From contig VINJ01000001.1 of the NCBI GenBank assembly GCA_013376735.1, forward strand, positions 186,001 to 250,000: a stretch of 64,000 nucleotides of DNA, read 5' to 3'. Under the pieces are notes generated by a model. That model saw nothing but the letters and a program-made list of their open reading frames with translations, had not been told where the DNA came from and made no database searches. The translations under genes were made by a program, and so were the position numbers. Origin of the DNA: a bacterium Scap17 (GTDB lineage Bacteria; Pseudomonadota; Gammaproteobacteria; Pseudomonadales; Halomonadaceae). The first letter of the stretch is position 1; the number at the start of each line of letters is the position of its first letter. Below, piece after piece: positions 53,264 through 62,529 of the stretch.

Positions 53264-53857
53264 TTACAATGAGCCCTTGGTGGAGGCGATACGGCCCCCC
53301 ATGCGCTCGTCCTCTTCCACCGCCATGCGCACGGCACGACCGAAGGCCTTGAAGATGGTCTCGGCCTGGTGGTGGGCATTGAAACCCTTGAGGTTATCGA
53401 TATGCAGGGTGGCGCCAGCGTGATTGACGAAGCCCTGGAAGAATTCCCAGAACAGCTGGGTATCGAAGCGACCGATGTTGCCGCGGGTGAACTCGCACTG
53501 CATGAACAGCCCCGGACGACCGGAGAAATCGATCACCACGCGCGACAGGGCTTCATCCAGCGGTACGTAGGCATGGCCGTAGCGGCGGATGCCGGCCTTG
53601 TTGCCCAGTGCCTGCGCGAAGGCCTGTCCCAGGGTGATGCCGATGTCCTCGACGGTGTGGTGGTCATCGATATGCAGGTCGCCATCGCAGTCGACCTCGA
53701 TGTCGATCACGCCGTGACGGGCGATCTGGTCCATCATGTGTTCGAGGAAGGGCACGCCAGTGTTGGCGCTCAGCTTGCCTTCACCGTCCAGATTGATGCG
53801 GACCCGGATCTTGGTTTCCGAGGTGTTGCGATGAACTTCGGCGATACGCTCTACCAT
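53264..53857 (-). CDS. hisB: Imidazoleglycerol-phosphate dehydratase
   Basis: HisB removes water from imidazole glycerol phosphate. From ATG 53857 (GGAGAG upstream) it has 197 residues, the length of the mono-functional enzyme without the E. coli phosphatase domain. Metal-binding motifs are [24 protein letters not shown], and later [17 protein letters not shown]. It heads the hisBHAF group. Confidence 0.97.
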   Translation of the reverse strand: MVERIAEVHRNTSETKIRVRINLDGEGKLSANTGVPFLEHMMDQIARHGVIDIEVDCDGDLHIDDHHTVEDIGITLGQAFAQALGNKAGIRRYGHAYVPLDEALSRVVIDFSGRPGLFMQCEFTRGNIGRFDTQLFWEFFQGFVNHAGATLHIDNLKGFNAHHQAETIFKAFGRAVRMAVEEDERMGGRIASTKGSL

Positions 53858-54168
53858 GATGTCTCTCCAGCGGTCGGTGACGCCATCAGCGGCTTCGAGG
53901 CCGATGGGGTCTGGGCGCAGTCTGGGGCCTTTGGTATGAGAGGCGTGTGTCCAGTCCGGCCGGGAAGTGCGCATCATGTGGTTATTGTCATGTGATGTCG
54001 CAATCGAAATCGTGATCAGGGCATTGACGACGGCAGAGAGCCGTCGGCGGGGCGCCTGATCGGCGGCAGGCGCGGCGTCTGCGTGCCTGCCCGACCCGTC
54101 ATTATAGAGAAAGGACAATGGCATCCGCTACAATGGCGGGCATTCATGTCGCGGGCGAGGAATTCACC
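53858..54168. other. Divergent promoter region hisB/panM
   Basis: This 311-bp gap between divergent hisB and panM contains AT-richer stretches (53980-54020) and TACAAT at 54129-54134 that could be a -10 box for panM. I did not find convincing -35 elements or operators. Confidence 0.35.
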
Positions 54169-54603
54169 ATGCCGGTCACTCTTCAGATGATCGACCACGC
54201 GCGCTGGCAGACCGATGAGCAAGTCCGCATCGACCTGTCGCGTATCTATCACGAAGCTCCCGGTGAGCGTCTTCCGCTTGCCCCGGACGACTTCATTCAA
54301 GCCAATCTCGCCGCGGGACATCGCTTCTGCAGCGCCTTCTTCAACGATCGTCATATCGGCGCGCTGCTCTGCGAGGATGAAGGCGATGCCTGGAAGATCA
54401 GCCATTGCTGCGTGCGCAAGAGCACGCGTCGACGCGGTGTCGGTACGCGTCTGATGGCCCTGCTGTCGCTGGAAGCGGCCAGTGCCCAGCGTCTGCTGGT
54501 CGTGCCGAGTCAGGGATTGACCCTGGCCGACGAGCTGCTGGTATCACGTCTCGGCTATGTGCGAGACCCCGCCCGCGACGGCTTCGTGCTGGCGCAGGAG
54601 TGA
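54169..54603 (+). CDS. panM: PanM-like GNAT protein (aspartate decarboxylase maturation factor)
   Basis: PanM/PanZ is an acetyl-CoA-binding GNAT protein that triggers self-cleavage of PanD and mediates feedback by CoA level. The 144-residue protein has RIDLSRIYHEAP, similar to RIDLQKIWPE of E. coli PanM, and the CoA-binding CCVRKSTRRRGVGTRL (Q/RxxGxG type). ATG 54169 has GAGGAA upstream. The target would be PanD encoded at 7220-7600. An ordinary GNAT acetyltransferase is the alternative. Confidence 0.75.
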   Translation: MPVTLQMIDHARWQTDEQVRIDLSRIYHEAPGERLPLAPDDFIQANLAAGHRFCSAFFNDRHIGALLCEDEGDAWKISHCCVRKSTRRRGVGTRLMALLSLEAASAQRLLVVPSQGLTLADELLVSRLGYVRDPARDGFVLAQE

Positions 54604-54841
54604 ACCCGGTCGTTGCTGGATGCGGAACTGACGTCAACGCGACCTGTCCACCGCCTGTGTCATCATCGAGGTCGCATTGAGGCTTTTTGCCGAGCAAGAG
54701 GACGATGCACGGCATGCGTGCTCGATGATGAGCGGCAGAAAGGGCATCACCTGATGCCGCAAGCCCCCAGCGCCATCTCAAATGCTGCCCTCTGGAATGA
54801 GGCGCCGCAGCAATTCTCATCGTGTCAAAGGGAGGACGCAG

Positions 54842-57235
54842 ATGAAAGCACTGTTCAGAGCCTTGCTGGCCATCGTCGGAGTACTGGCGTTGGTGGTCGT
54901 GGCGGGGGTGATCTATGTCACCACCTTCCTCGATCCGAATGATCTCAAGCCGCGACTGGTCAAGGCGGTCAAGGACCAGGCGGGGCTGGAACTGGCCCTG
55001 AACGGCCCGCTGGACTGGTCCTTCTATCCGCGTCTCGGCGTCAGTGTCGAGGATGCCGAAGCCTGGCTGCCGGAGCAGGAGCGTGATCAGTCACCGTTTG
55101 CCTCCTTTGCCCGCGCGGAAGTCGGCGTGTCCTTCACGCCACTGCTGAGCGGTGAGGTCGAAGTCGAAGGCGTCTTCCTCGACGGCCTCAAGCTGGCGCT
55201 CGAGCGTGATGCACAGGGGCGTGGCAACTGGGAAAGCCTGCTCGAGCATGCGGCGACGGCCGCCGACAGTGGCGCGGCGGATGAAGCGCTGCCGCCGGCC
55301 AAGAGCGCCGGCGTGGCGCTGGCGGATGACACGACGCCGTCGGTGCAGAATGGCGCCGGCAGCATGGCGGTCAATCTCGATATCGCCTCGGTGCAGGTCA
55401 CCAATGGTCAGATCGCCTATCAGGACGCGGCCAGCGGGCTCGACATGACGCTCAACGACGTGGCGTTGACCTCCTCCAACGTCAGCCCCGACAAGTCCTT
55501 CCCGGTAGAGCTGTCGTTCGTGGCCGATGGGCGTGAGCCGGAACTTCAAGGCACCGTCAGCCTCGATGGCAAGGTGGCGCTGGACCTGCAGGGCGGCCGT
55601 CATGTGCTGACCGGCGTGAGCCTGGATACCACCACGCGCATGCCGTCGCTGGGTGACAAGGACCAGAGCGTGGCGCTGGATATCGACACCTTGACGCTGG
55701 ATACCGACAAGCAGCTGTATCTGGCCGATGGCGCCGAGCTGGACGCGACGCTCCATCAGGCCGCGCTGGGTGACAAGGCCCTGCCGCTGAAAGCCACCTT
55801 CGGTGCCGAAGCCGACCTGGCGGCGGGCACGGCAAATCTCGAGAACCTGCTGCTGACCTCCGGCAGTGACCTGCGCCTCAGCGGGGCGCTCAAGGCCAAG
55901 GACATCACCGGCGATGCGCTTAGCTATAGCGGCCAGTTCAAGCTGGCACCGCTGTCGCCCAAGGCGTGGATGACGCGTGTCGGCATGGACGCGCCGCAGA
56001 CCGCCAAGAGCAGCGCGCTGACCTCGCTGGCCTTCTCCAGCCCGTTCAAGGGCGACATGTCGCAGGTGCAGCTGACCAATCTGGTGATGGCGCTGGATGA
56101 CACCACCATCAATGGGCGCCTCGGCTCGTCCTTCGATGCCTCGCAGATCACCTTCGATCTGGATGTCGACGCGCTCAATCTCGATGACTACCTGGCACCG
56201 GCAGGCGCAGACGAGAAGACGGCAAGCCTGGGGAAAGCGCTCACGGCGGGCGTGATCGCGCCGGTCTATGCGGCCGATGGTGACGCGGAGCTGCTGCCGG
56301 TGGCATTGCTCAAGACGCTGGGCCTTCAGGGCCAGCTGGATATCGGCACGCTGATCGCCTCGGGTCTCGAGATGAACAAGGTGAGCGCCAAGCTGTCCGG
56401 TCAGCCGGGTGTACAGCAGCTCGATAGCCTGACGGCCAGCCTCTACGGCGGCTCGCTGGCGGCCAATGCGCGCATCGACAGCCGCAAGACACCGCTGAGC
56501 ATGAGTTTCGGCGAGAAGCTGACCAATCTGGATATCGCGCCATTCCTCAAGGCGCTGGCGCCGGAGCAGAAGGACATCCTGCGTGGTCGCCTGACGCTCA
56601 ATGGTGACTACACCACCAGCACCAATCAGATCGACAGCATCAAACGCAATCTGAACGGCAAGGGCAACTTCGAGATTCGCAATGGCGAGGTGCTCGACGT
56701 CAATATCTCCAGGGAGATGTGCACTGCCGTGGCGACGCTGAGTGGCAAGACCTCCTCACGTGAATGGAAGGCCAATACGCCGCTGGAGCGCGCGCAGGGC
56801 AGCTTCACGGTCACCAATGGCGTGATCAGCAATCAGGATCTCGCCCTGGCGATTCCGGGCATCGCGCTGGACGGCAAGGGCCAGCTCAACCTGCCGACCG
56901 AGGCCTTCGACTACAACGTGGCGGCGCGCTTCATCGAGGGCGCGGATGACGCGGCCTGTGCGGTCAATCCTCGTCTGATCAAGCTGCGCTTCCCGGTGCA
57001 GTGCCAAGGCAACCTGAGCGGTGAGCCGGGCGAGTGGTGTGGCTTCGATCAGAAAGGCTTCCAGAGTGCCGCAGCGGAACTGGCCAAGGAAGAAGCCAAG
57101 CGCAAGGCGGGCGAGAAGGTCAGCGAGAAGCTGGATGAGAAGCTCGACGAAGATACCCGCAAGAAGATCGACGACAAGCTGGGCGAAGGCGCCAGCGACA
57201 AGCTGAAGGGCGCGATTCAGGGGCTGTTCAACTGA
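54842..57235 (+). CDS. AsmA family protein
   Basis: This 797-residue protein has one N-terminal transmembrane anchor (about residues 7-27, LLAIVGVLALVVVAGVIYV). A long beta-rich AsmA/TamB-type lipid-channel-like body follows (VKDQAGLELALNGPLDWSFYPRLGVSVEDAEAW at the N-terminus, the AsmA C-terminal domain near 540-720). The Lys/Glu-rich C-terminus (about 740-790) is likely helical. Family members are thought to move lipids to the outer membrane. GGGAGG precedes the ATG. mutY follows. Confidence 0.9.
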   Translation: MKALFRALLAIVGVLALVVVAGVIYVTTFLDPNDLKPRLVKAVKDQAGLELALNGPLDWSFYPRLGVSVEDAEAWLPEQERDQSPFASFARAEVGVSFTPLLSGEVEVEGVFLDGLKLALERDAQGRGNWESLLEHAATAADSGAADEALPPAKSAGVALADDTTPSVQNGAGSMAVNLDIASVQVTNGQIAYQDAASGLDMTLNDVALTSSNVSPDKSFPVELSFVADGREPELQGTVSLDGKVALDLQGGRHVLTGVSLDTTTRMPSLGDKDQSVALDIDTLTLDTDKQLYLADGAELDATLHQAALGDKALPLKATFGAEADLAAGTANLENLLLTSGSDLRLSGALKAKDITGDALSYSGQFKLAPLSPKAWMTRVGMDAPQTAKSSALTSLAFSSPFKGDMSQVQLTNLVMALDDTTINGRLGSSFDASQITFDLDVDALNLDDYLAPAGADEKTASLGKALTAGVIAPVYAADGDAELLPVALLKTLGLQGQLDIGTLIASGLEMNKVSAKLSGQPGVQQLDSLTASLYGGSLAANARIDSRKTPLSMSFGEKLTNLDIAPFLKALAPEQKDILRGRLTLNGDYTTSTNQIDSIKRNLNGKGNFEIRNGEVLDVNISREMCTAVATLSGKTSSREWKANTPLERAQGSFTVTNGVISNQDLALAIPGIALDGKGQLNLPTEAFDYNVAARFIEGADDAACAVNPRLIKLRFPVQCQGNLSGEPGEWCGFDQKGFQSAAAELAKEEAKRKAGEKVSEKLDEKLDEDTRKKIDDKLGEGASDKLKGAIQGLFN

Positions 57236-57261
57236 TCACGCGCTCCCTTCGCAGCAAGACC

Positions 57262-57291
57262 GGCACGCCAGCTCCTCGGGGCTGGCGTGCT
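57262..57291 (+). terminator. Hairpin between asmA and mutY
   Basis: GGCACGCCAGC paired with GCTGGCGTGCT, loop TCCTCGGG, without a strong T run. Confidence 0.6.
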
Positions 57292-57345
57292 GCCGTTTGA
57301 GCCCAGGCCATGGCGTCGACCATGGCACGAGCAGAGGAAGTTTTG

Positions 57346-58518
57346 ATGGCGCGATCTGACACTGCTGCCACGCCAGACGTGACAGCTCCCGAGAGCCACG
57401 CCACGCCCGGCTTCGAAGATATCGCTCTGAGTCCCGAGGCGTTTCAGGCGCGCGTGTTCGACTGGTTCGATGAGCATGGCCGCAAGCACCTGCCCTGGCA
57501 GGAGAACACCACGCCGTATCGCGTCTGGGTCTCGGAGATCATGCTCCAGCAGACCCAGGTCGCGACGGTGCTGCCGTACTACGCTCGCTTCATGGAGCGC
57601 TTCCCGGATGTCGCGGCGCTGGCGGCGGCGGATATCGATGACGTGCTGCACCTGTGGACGGGCCTTGGTTACTACGCGCGGGCGCGCAATCTGCACAAGG
57701 CCGCGCAGCAGGTCGTAAATGAGTACGACGGCGCCTTCCCGGTCGAGAGTGTCGAGGCATTGTCGGCCTTGCCGGGCATCGGCCGTTCGACCGCCGGGGC
57801 GATCATCAGCATCAGCACCGGACAGCGGGCGCCGATTCTCGATGGCAACGTCAAGCGCGTGCTGGCACGCCTGCATGCCGTGGAAGGCTGGCCGGGCCGT
57901 CCGGCGGTGGAGCGCAAGCTGTGGACGCTTGCGGAGCGCTACACGCCGCAGGTGCGGCTGGCGGACTGGACCCAGGCGATGATGGATCTCGGGGCCACCC
58001 TGTGCACGCGCGGCAGCAAGCCCGATTGCGCGCGTTGCCCCTTCGAGGAAGTCTGCGTGGCGCATGCGCGTGGCGAAGAGAAGCGCTTCCCCGAGAGCAA
58101 GCCCAAGAAGACCATACCGACGCGTCAGACACTGATGTTGCTGGTCAGTGACGAGGCGGGGAAGATCCTGCTGGAACGCCGTCCGCCGACGGGCATCTGG
58201 GGCGGCCTATGGGCGCCGCCACTGGTCGAGGACCGTGAGGCCGCGCGGGAATGGATCGCCCGCGAAGCCCGCGGCGCCCATCTGGAGGCGCCACTGGCAA
58301 GTTTCGAGCATGTCTTCAGTCACTTCCGACTGACCATCACGCCACAGCCGGTGCAGCTGGGGGAGGCAGGGCTTGCGCCAGCTCAAGCGGCCGAGAGCGT
58401 CAGCGAGTCGGCCGCCGACCGTCGCTTCGTCGACCCTGCCGCGCCGGACGCCGTGGGCCTGCCGGCGCCGGTCAAGGCGCTGCTGGCGCGCTGCACGGAT
58501 GATCTGTTCGGGCTGTGA
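57346..58518 (+). CDS. mutY: Adenine DNA glycosylase MutY
   Basis: MutY removes adenine mispaired with 8-oxoguanine. From ATG 57346 (GAGGAA upstream) it has 390 residues. The catalytic region is [24 protein letters not shown], the helix-hairpin-helix/Asp motif [15 protein letters not shown] followed by [11 protein letters not shown]. The four-Cys [4Fe-4S] motif is [20 protein letters not shown]-terminal NUDIX-like domain recognises 8-oxoG. Confidence 0.96.
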   Translation: MARSDTAATPDVTAPESHATPGFEDIALSPEAFQARVFDWFDEHGRKHLPWQENTTPYRVWVSEIMLQQTQVATVLPYYARFMERFPDVAALAAADIDDVLHLWTGLGYYARARNLHKAAQQVVNEYDGAFPVESVEALSALPGIGRSTAGAIISISTGQRAPILDGNVKRVLARLHAVEGWPGRPAVERKLWTLAERYTPQVRLADWTQAMMDLGATLCTRGSKPDCARCPFEEVCVAHARGEEKRFPESKPKKTIPTRQTLMLLVSDEAGKILLERRPPTGIWGGLWAPPLVEDREAAREWIAREARGAHLEAPLASFEHVFSHFRLTITPQPVQLGEAGLAPAQAAESVSESAADRRFVDPAAPDAVGLPAPVKALLARCTDDLFGL

Positions 58519-58655
58519 GGCCCTGTTGGCGTCGGTACCGGCCGTACGTCTGGGGCAAAGCGGCCCAGGCGTGCGAGAATGAGGAACAGTTAAGGCGTCT
58601 GGCGAAGGCTCGGCGCTCATCCGCACTGACATCCAGTCCTCTTACGGAGTTACCC

Positions 58656-58967
58656 ATGCGCACCGTACATTGCCGCAAGTATGACCAGGACCTGCCGGGT
58701 CTCGATTTTCCGCCGCTGCCGGGCGAGAAGGGCCAGGACATCTGGTCCAACGTCTCCAGGCAGGCATGGGAAGAGTGGCAGGCGCTGCAGACGCGTCTGA
58801 TCAACGAGAAGCACCTCAACATGATGGATGCCGACAGCCGTCGCTATCTGATGGAGCAGATGGATCGCTTCTTCAACAACCAGGAGACGGACCAGGCCGA
58901 AGGTTTCGTGCCGACGGACGCCGCCGCCAAGGGCGAATCGCAGGGCGGACAGGGCTACGAAGTCTGA
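58656..58967 (+). CDS. yggX: YggX family Fe(II)-trafficking/oxidative damage protection protein
   Basis: This 103-residue protein starts MRTVHCRKYDQDLPGLDFPPLPG and has WEEWQALQTRLINEKHLNMMD, typical of YggX, which helps protect Fe-S clusters from oxidation. The conserved Cys is at residue 6. CGGAG precedes ATG 58656. It follows mutY as in Pseudomonas and E. coli, and a tRNA cluster starts 105 bp later. Confidence 0.95.
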   Translation: MRTVHCRKYDQDLPGLDFPPLPGEKGQDIWSNVSRQAWEEWQALQTRLINEKHLNMMDADSRRYLMEQMDRFFNNQETDQAEGFVPTDAAAKGESQGGQGYEV

Positions 58968-59025
58968 GTGGCCGGCGAGGACGGCGGAAGGCGAATTACG
59001 ACGCCAAATTCTTGATAAGCAAGGG

Positions 59026-59054
59026 TTGACGTCGGGAAAGGTTTTCTATTTAAT
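59026..59054 (+). promoter_or_regulatory. Promoter of the tRNA cluster
   Basis: TTGACG (59026-59031) and TTTAAT (59049-59054) separated by 17 bp. The tRNA-Phe gene starts 18 bases after the -10 box. Confidence 0.7.
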
Positions 59055-59071
59055 ACGTCCTCGTTGGCAAG

Positions 59072-59147
59072 GGCCAGATAGCTCAGTTGGTAGAGCAGGG
59101 GATTGAAAATCCCCGTGTCGGCGGTTCGATTCCGTCTCTGGCCACCA
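59072..59147 (+). tRNA. tRNA-Phe (GAA)
   Basis: A 76-nt cloverleaf with acceptor GGCCAGA/TCTGGCC, anticodon loop TTGAAAA (anticodon GAA) and encoded CCA. Confidence 0.97.
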
Positions 59148-59152
59148 AGTGT

Positions 59153-59227
59153 TGGGGTATAGCCAAGTGGTAAGGCACCGGTTTTTGGTATCGGCATTCC
59201 CAGGTTCGAGTCCTGGTACCCCAGCCA
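59153..59227 (+). tRNA. tRNA-Gln (TTG)
   Basis: A 75-nt cloverleaf with acceptor TGGGGTA/TACCCCA, anticodon TTG in TTTTTGG, CCA encoded; very close to E. coli tRNA-Gln. Confidence 0.96.
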
Positions 59228-59276
59228 GCTGACATGCAGTAACGTAGTAAGAAGACTCATATCATGAGTTCTTTGT

Positions 59277-59352
<76 letters not shown>

Positions 59353-59429
59353 TCTTCAGGCTTCTGTCGATGAGCGAAGAACACACGATATAGAGGTCGC
59401 CTTGGCGGCTTTTTTTGTGTCTTCAGGTT

Positions 59430-59505
59430 GGCCAGATAGCTCAGTTGGTAGAGCAGGGGATTGAAAATCCCCGTGTCGGCGGTTCGATTCCGTCTCTGGC
59501 CACCA
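59430..59505 (+). tRNA. tRNA-Phe (GAA), second copy
   Basis: Identical by eye to the copy at 59072-59147. Confidence 0.97.
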
Positions 59506-59508
59506 AAT

Positions 59509-59583
59509 TGGGGTATAGCCAAGTGGTAAGGCACCGGTTTTTGGTATCGGCATTCCCAGGTTCGAGTCCTGGTACCCCAGCCA
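59509..59583 (+). tRNA. tRNA-Gln (TTG), second copy
   Basis: Identical by eye to the copy at 59153-59227; the Phe-Gln spacer is 3 bp here and 5 bp in the first copy. Confidence 0.96.
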
Positions 59584-59627
59584 ATTCTGGCTAGCTGATG
59601 CAGTCGCAGGATGAATTCGGCAGCCAA

Positions 59628-59659
59628 CAGAAAAGCCACCCTTCGGGGTGGCTTTTCTG
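59628..59659. terminator. Terminator after the tRNA cluster
   Basis: CAGAAAAGCCACCC, loop TTCG, GGGTGGCTTTTCTG, a perfect stem with an A/T-rich base. It can also serve the convergent sigma-54 regulator gene. Confidence 0.9.
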
Positions 59660-59714
59660 CGTCTGGAGCAAAGGTCTGGAAGGCGACAGGGCATGCCGTG
59701 GTCCGGCGCTCACC

Positions 59715-60800
59715 TCAGTGCGAGGTGGGCTCTTCCGGGTGCATTGCCAGCCAGCTCAGGCGCTTGCGATAGATGGTGGAGGGCGCGATCTCCAGTATCG
59801 CCGCAGCGCGGGGGATGCTGCCATCACAGGCGCTGATGGCGCTCTCGATCGCCTCGCGTTCGACCATCCATAGCGGGCGCAATGTGGTCTCGTTGCCCTC
59901 AGACACATTGTGGCTGACCGGCGTGCGATGCGCCGTGCTGGAGGGCAAATCCAGCATGTCGGCCGTCAACACCTCACCATCATTGAGGATGATGGCGCGC
60001 CGCAGCGTGTTTTCCAGCTCCCGCACGTTGCCGGGCCAGTCATGGGCCAGCAGCTGACGCTCGGCACATACACTGAGTCGTGTGAAGCGCTTGCCCTCGT
60101 GGCCTGCCATGCGCCCCAGCAGCCCGGTGGCGATCTCCAGGATATCCTGACCGCGCTCGCGCAGTGGCGGCACCTTGAGTGGAATGACGTGCAGACGATA
60201 GAAGAGGTCTTCCCGGAAGCGGTGAGTATCGACCAGTACCCGCGGGTTCTGATGCGTGGCGCACACGATGCGGCAATTGACCTCTACCGTGCGCGTGGCG
60301 CCCACCGGCATTACCTGCCCCGTCTGCAGGAAGCGCAGCAGCTTGCTCTGCAAGGGCAGCGGCAGCTCCGCGATCTCATCGAGAAACAGCGTCCCCCCAT
60401 CTGCCGCCACGGCGAGTCCCTGCTGGGTGCTCACGGCCCCCGTGAAAGCCCCGCGCACATGTCCGAACAATTGCGACTCCAGCAGCTCTGCCGGAATGGC
60501 GGCACAATTGACGGCGATGAATGGGCCGTCACGTACCGGGCTATGGCGGTGAATGGCAGTGGCACACAATTCCTTGCCGCTGCCGCTTTCGCCGGTGATG
60601 AAGATGGGAGCGTCCGAGTGGGCGACCTGGATGAGAGTGCGATAGAGCGTCTGCATGGCCGATGAGTCTCCGATAAACTCCCCAAAACCGCGAGGTCGCT
60701 TTACCGGTAGTTCCCTTACCCGCGAGGTAGTGGAGATATCGTCAGCCAGATTCAATGCGGTAGCCGATGATGCAGCCTGATGAGCTTTCAGTGCGGTCAT
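59715..60800 (-). CDS. Sigma-54-dependent activator without receiver domain
   Basis: This 361-residue enhancer-binding protein has a 40-residue unconserved N-terminus. The AAA+ domain (about 42-275) has Walker A GESGSGKE (70-77), GAFTGA (117-122) and Walker B FLDEIAELP. The Fis-type helix-turn-helix is near the C-terminus (GSIPRAAAILEIAPSTIYRKRLSW). It lacks a receiver or obvious sensory domain. It is the last gene of the minus-strand cluster behind a CsgG-like gene, and a sigma-54 promoter stands before that gene, so it probably controls the cluster. ATG 60800 is chosen by the start of homology. Confidence 0.85.
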   Translation of the reverse strand: MTALKAHQAASSATALNLADDISTTSRVRELPVKRPRGFGEFIGDSSAMQTLYRTLIQVAHSDAPIFITGESGSGKELCATAIHRHSPVRDGPFIAVNCAAIPAELLESQLFGHVRGAFTGAVSTQQGLAVAADGGTLFLDEIAELPLPLQSKLLRFLQTGQVMPVGATRTVEVNCRIVCATHQNPRVLVDTHRFREDLFYRLHVIPLKVPPLRERGQDILEIATGLLGRMAGHEGKRFTRLSVCAERQLLAHDWPGNVRELENTLRRAIILNDGEVLTADMLDLPSSTAHRTPVSHNVSEGNETTLRPLWMVEREAIESAISACDGSIPRAAAILEIAPSTIYRKRLSWLAMHPEEPTSH

Positions 60801-61146
60801 GAGTGTTGTTCCCTTGCTGCTGGTCTTTCTGCATTGCCTGCGCTTTGTGTGAGCGGGCTGCGAAAGAATCATTGTCGGGCTGCTTCTGGTGACAGCCTCA
60901 CCGGAGAGTCTGGATTCTCCAGCGTTGAGTGTTCGTCTTGGGGGTTTATCGAGTACCCATATAGAGGTTAATGACTTGTGCGAGATGATCATGGCGGCTT
61001 TTAGTGCGTTTTTTCCGCTCCCCCTGAGTGGCAGACTTCTCAGTCTCGACGCTCGCCTGGCTGACCAACTCTCTACTCACGCTGAAAGGGTGAGCCCTGG
61101 TATCTGATGGTCTGTCTTGCCGCTGATGACTGTCCCGGGCAGTGCA
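60801..61146. other. Gap between the small secreted protein gene and the regulator gene
   Basis: This 346-bp gap contains a small hairpin (GGAGAGTCTGGATTCTCC, near 60902-60919) and no coding ORF on the minus strand. I found no clear sigma-54 or sigma-70 promoter for the regulator. Confidence 0.4.
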
Positions 61147-61530
61147 TCACTGGGCGTCTTCCTCTTCATCTCCGTTGTTGTGGGTAATGGTGAAGTCAGT
61201 CGATGATGTCTGAGAGCTACCATCCGCGGATTGATCCGCAGTGCCATCGATGGTGCCGGTGGAACCATCACTCAGCGTCTGTTCGATCTGTTGCCAGTTG
61301 CCGATCGAGGTGCTGCTGCCGGTATTGAGAGTGTATTCCCCGATATTGGTATCGGACCCTTCCCCCAGGCTGCCGGCCTTCTTGCTCTCGTAGAGGATCA
61401 GGGCGGATTCTGCGCTACGAGCCGGAAAGTCGTAAGGGAAGGGCCCCATCAGCGAGTTGGCGCTGGCAGTCGTGGCCAGCAGGCATCCCGCGCTGATGAC
61501 CCCCAGGCTGATACGTGTAAAGGCATTCAT
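61147..61530 (-). CDS. Small secreted protein, candidate fibre/adhesin subunit
   Basis: This 127-residue protein has a signal peptide (residues 1-24, cut after TASA). The mature protein begins NSLMGPFPYDFPARSAESALILYES, then is rich in Ser, Thr, Gly, Asp and Asn (TSIGNWQQIEQTLSDGSTG, TIDGTADQSADGSSQTS), ending in an acidic tail. It has no cysteine after the signal. The composition and N-terminal NxxxxPFxYxFPARSAE stretch recall the small holdfast protein HfaA, but I cannot confirm homology. AAGGAG precedes ATG 61530. It lies behind a hairpin after the repeat protein gene. Confidence 0.7.
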   Translation of the reverse strand: MNAFTRISLGVISAGCLLATTASANSLMGPFPYDFPARSAESALILYESKKAGSLGEGSDTNIGEYTLNTGSSTSIGNWQQIEQTLSDGSTGTIDGTADQSADGSSQTSSTDFTITHNNGDEEEDAQ

Positions 61531-61601
61531 GTCTTGCTCCTTTCGCTCTGTGAAAGATGCAGTGTCTGATGCGTGAGACTTCTGATGTCGGCAGGTACTG
61601 A

Positions 61602-61629
61602 AACACACGCGGGTCGCCCCGCGTGTGTT
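61602..61629 (-). terminator. Hairpin between the repeat protein and small protein genes
   Basis: AACACACGCGGG, loop TCGC, CCCGCGTGTGTT (12-bp stem). It lies 17 bp after the stop of the repeat protein gene. Partial termination or RNA stabilisation could set the ratio of the downstream subunit. Confidence 0.65.
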
Positions 61630-61646
61630 GGTTGCCTGTTGAGGAT

Positions 61647-62510
61647 TTACGGAGTAACGGGGCCGACGCTGATGGACATGTTGTTGCCCACAGAGGTGGC
61701 CGCGTTGTTGATGACCGGGCCCTCGAAGCTGCCTGCCGGCGGCAGATCCAGTGTGATGTTGCTGACCTTGGCAGTCGAGCTGATGTTGGCGAAGCTCATC
61801 TGGGTATTGTCGGCAATCAGGGCGCTATCGATATCTGTGCTATCCAGAGTGACCGACATATTGTTGCCCACGGAGGTCGCGGCATTGTCCACGCTCAGGT
61901 TGAGAATGTTGTCGACCTTGGCCAAGGACTCGACTTCAGCAGTGCCCGGGTAGAAGAAATAGCCACCAGAACCCGCCAAGAACTGCTCATTGTGCAGGTT
62001 GACCATGGCATCACTATCCACCGAGACATTGTTGCCCACCGAAGTGGCGGCATTCTCCAGGGACTCGAGCTTGGTGATGTCAGGATTGGGGGTCGAACCC
62101 TCATAGGTCACGTAGACATCGACGCTGGCCTCTGCCGCTGCTGCTGCCGCGGCGGAAGCGCTGGAGCCATGCTTGCTTGAGTGGGCACCTGAAATCGCGA
62201 AGGAGCTGGAGCTCGTACTGTCGAGCAGGTCGATGCTCGGCGTTCCTGCTTCTGCAGCGCCGTAGCTGACATCACTGACGATGGCTTCGGAGCTGACATC
62301 ACCGATCTGCTTCTGCAGACTTTCGACCATCACCAGGCCACCTGGATCTTTGATTTGCGGGTCAATATAGACGTCAATGTCGACATCGGTATTCACCTGT
62401 CCATCCCAATCCCAGTCCACGTTATCGAAGGCCTGCGCCTGACTTGCCATCATCACACCACTTACGAGACCGATGGCGACTGCGAGCTTGTTATAGGTAG
62501 TCATTGTCAT
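61647..62510 (-). CDS. Secreted protein with three NAATSVGNN repeats
   Basis: This 287-residue protein has a signal peptide (1-27, cut after SQAQA). The repeat NAATSVGNNxS occurs at residues 153-163, 209-219 and 269-279, spaced 56 and 60 residues. The protein is rich in Ser, Asn, Asp and Val, has an Asp-rich N-terminus (DNVDWDWDGQVNTDVDIDVYID) and a run of eight alanines near 119-126. It has no cysteine. Repeats of Asn/Gly/Ser are typical of secreted amyloid subunits. It starts 20 bp after the CsgG-like gene, so it is probably its substrate. No known family was recognised with confidence. Confidence 0.75.
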   Translation of the reverse strand: MTMTTYNKLAVAIGLVSGVMMASQAQAFDNVDWDWDGQVNTDVDIDVYIDPQIKDPGGLVMVESLQKQIGDVSSEAIVSDVSYGAAEAGTPSIDLLDSTSSSSFAISGAHSSKHGSSASAAAAAAAEASVDVYVTYEGSTPNPDITKLESLENAATSVGNNVSVDSDAMVNLHNEQFLAGSGGYFFYPGTAEVESLAKVDNILNLSVDNAATSVGNNMSVTLDSTDIDSALIADNTQMSFANISSTAKVSNITLDLPPAGSFEGPVINNAATSVGNNMSISVGPVTP

Positions 62511-62529
62511 GTTCCTCATGAATGTTGAC

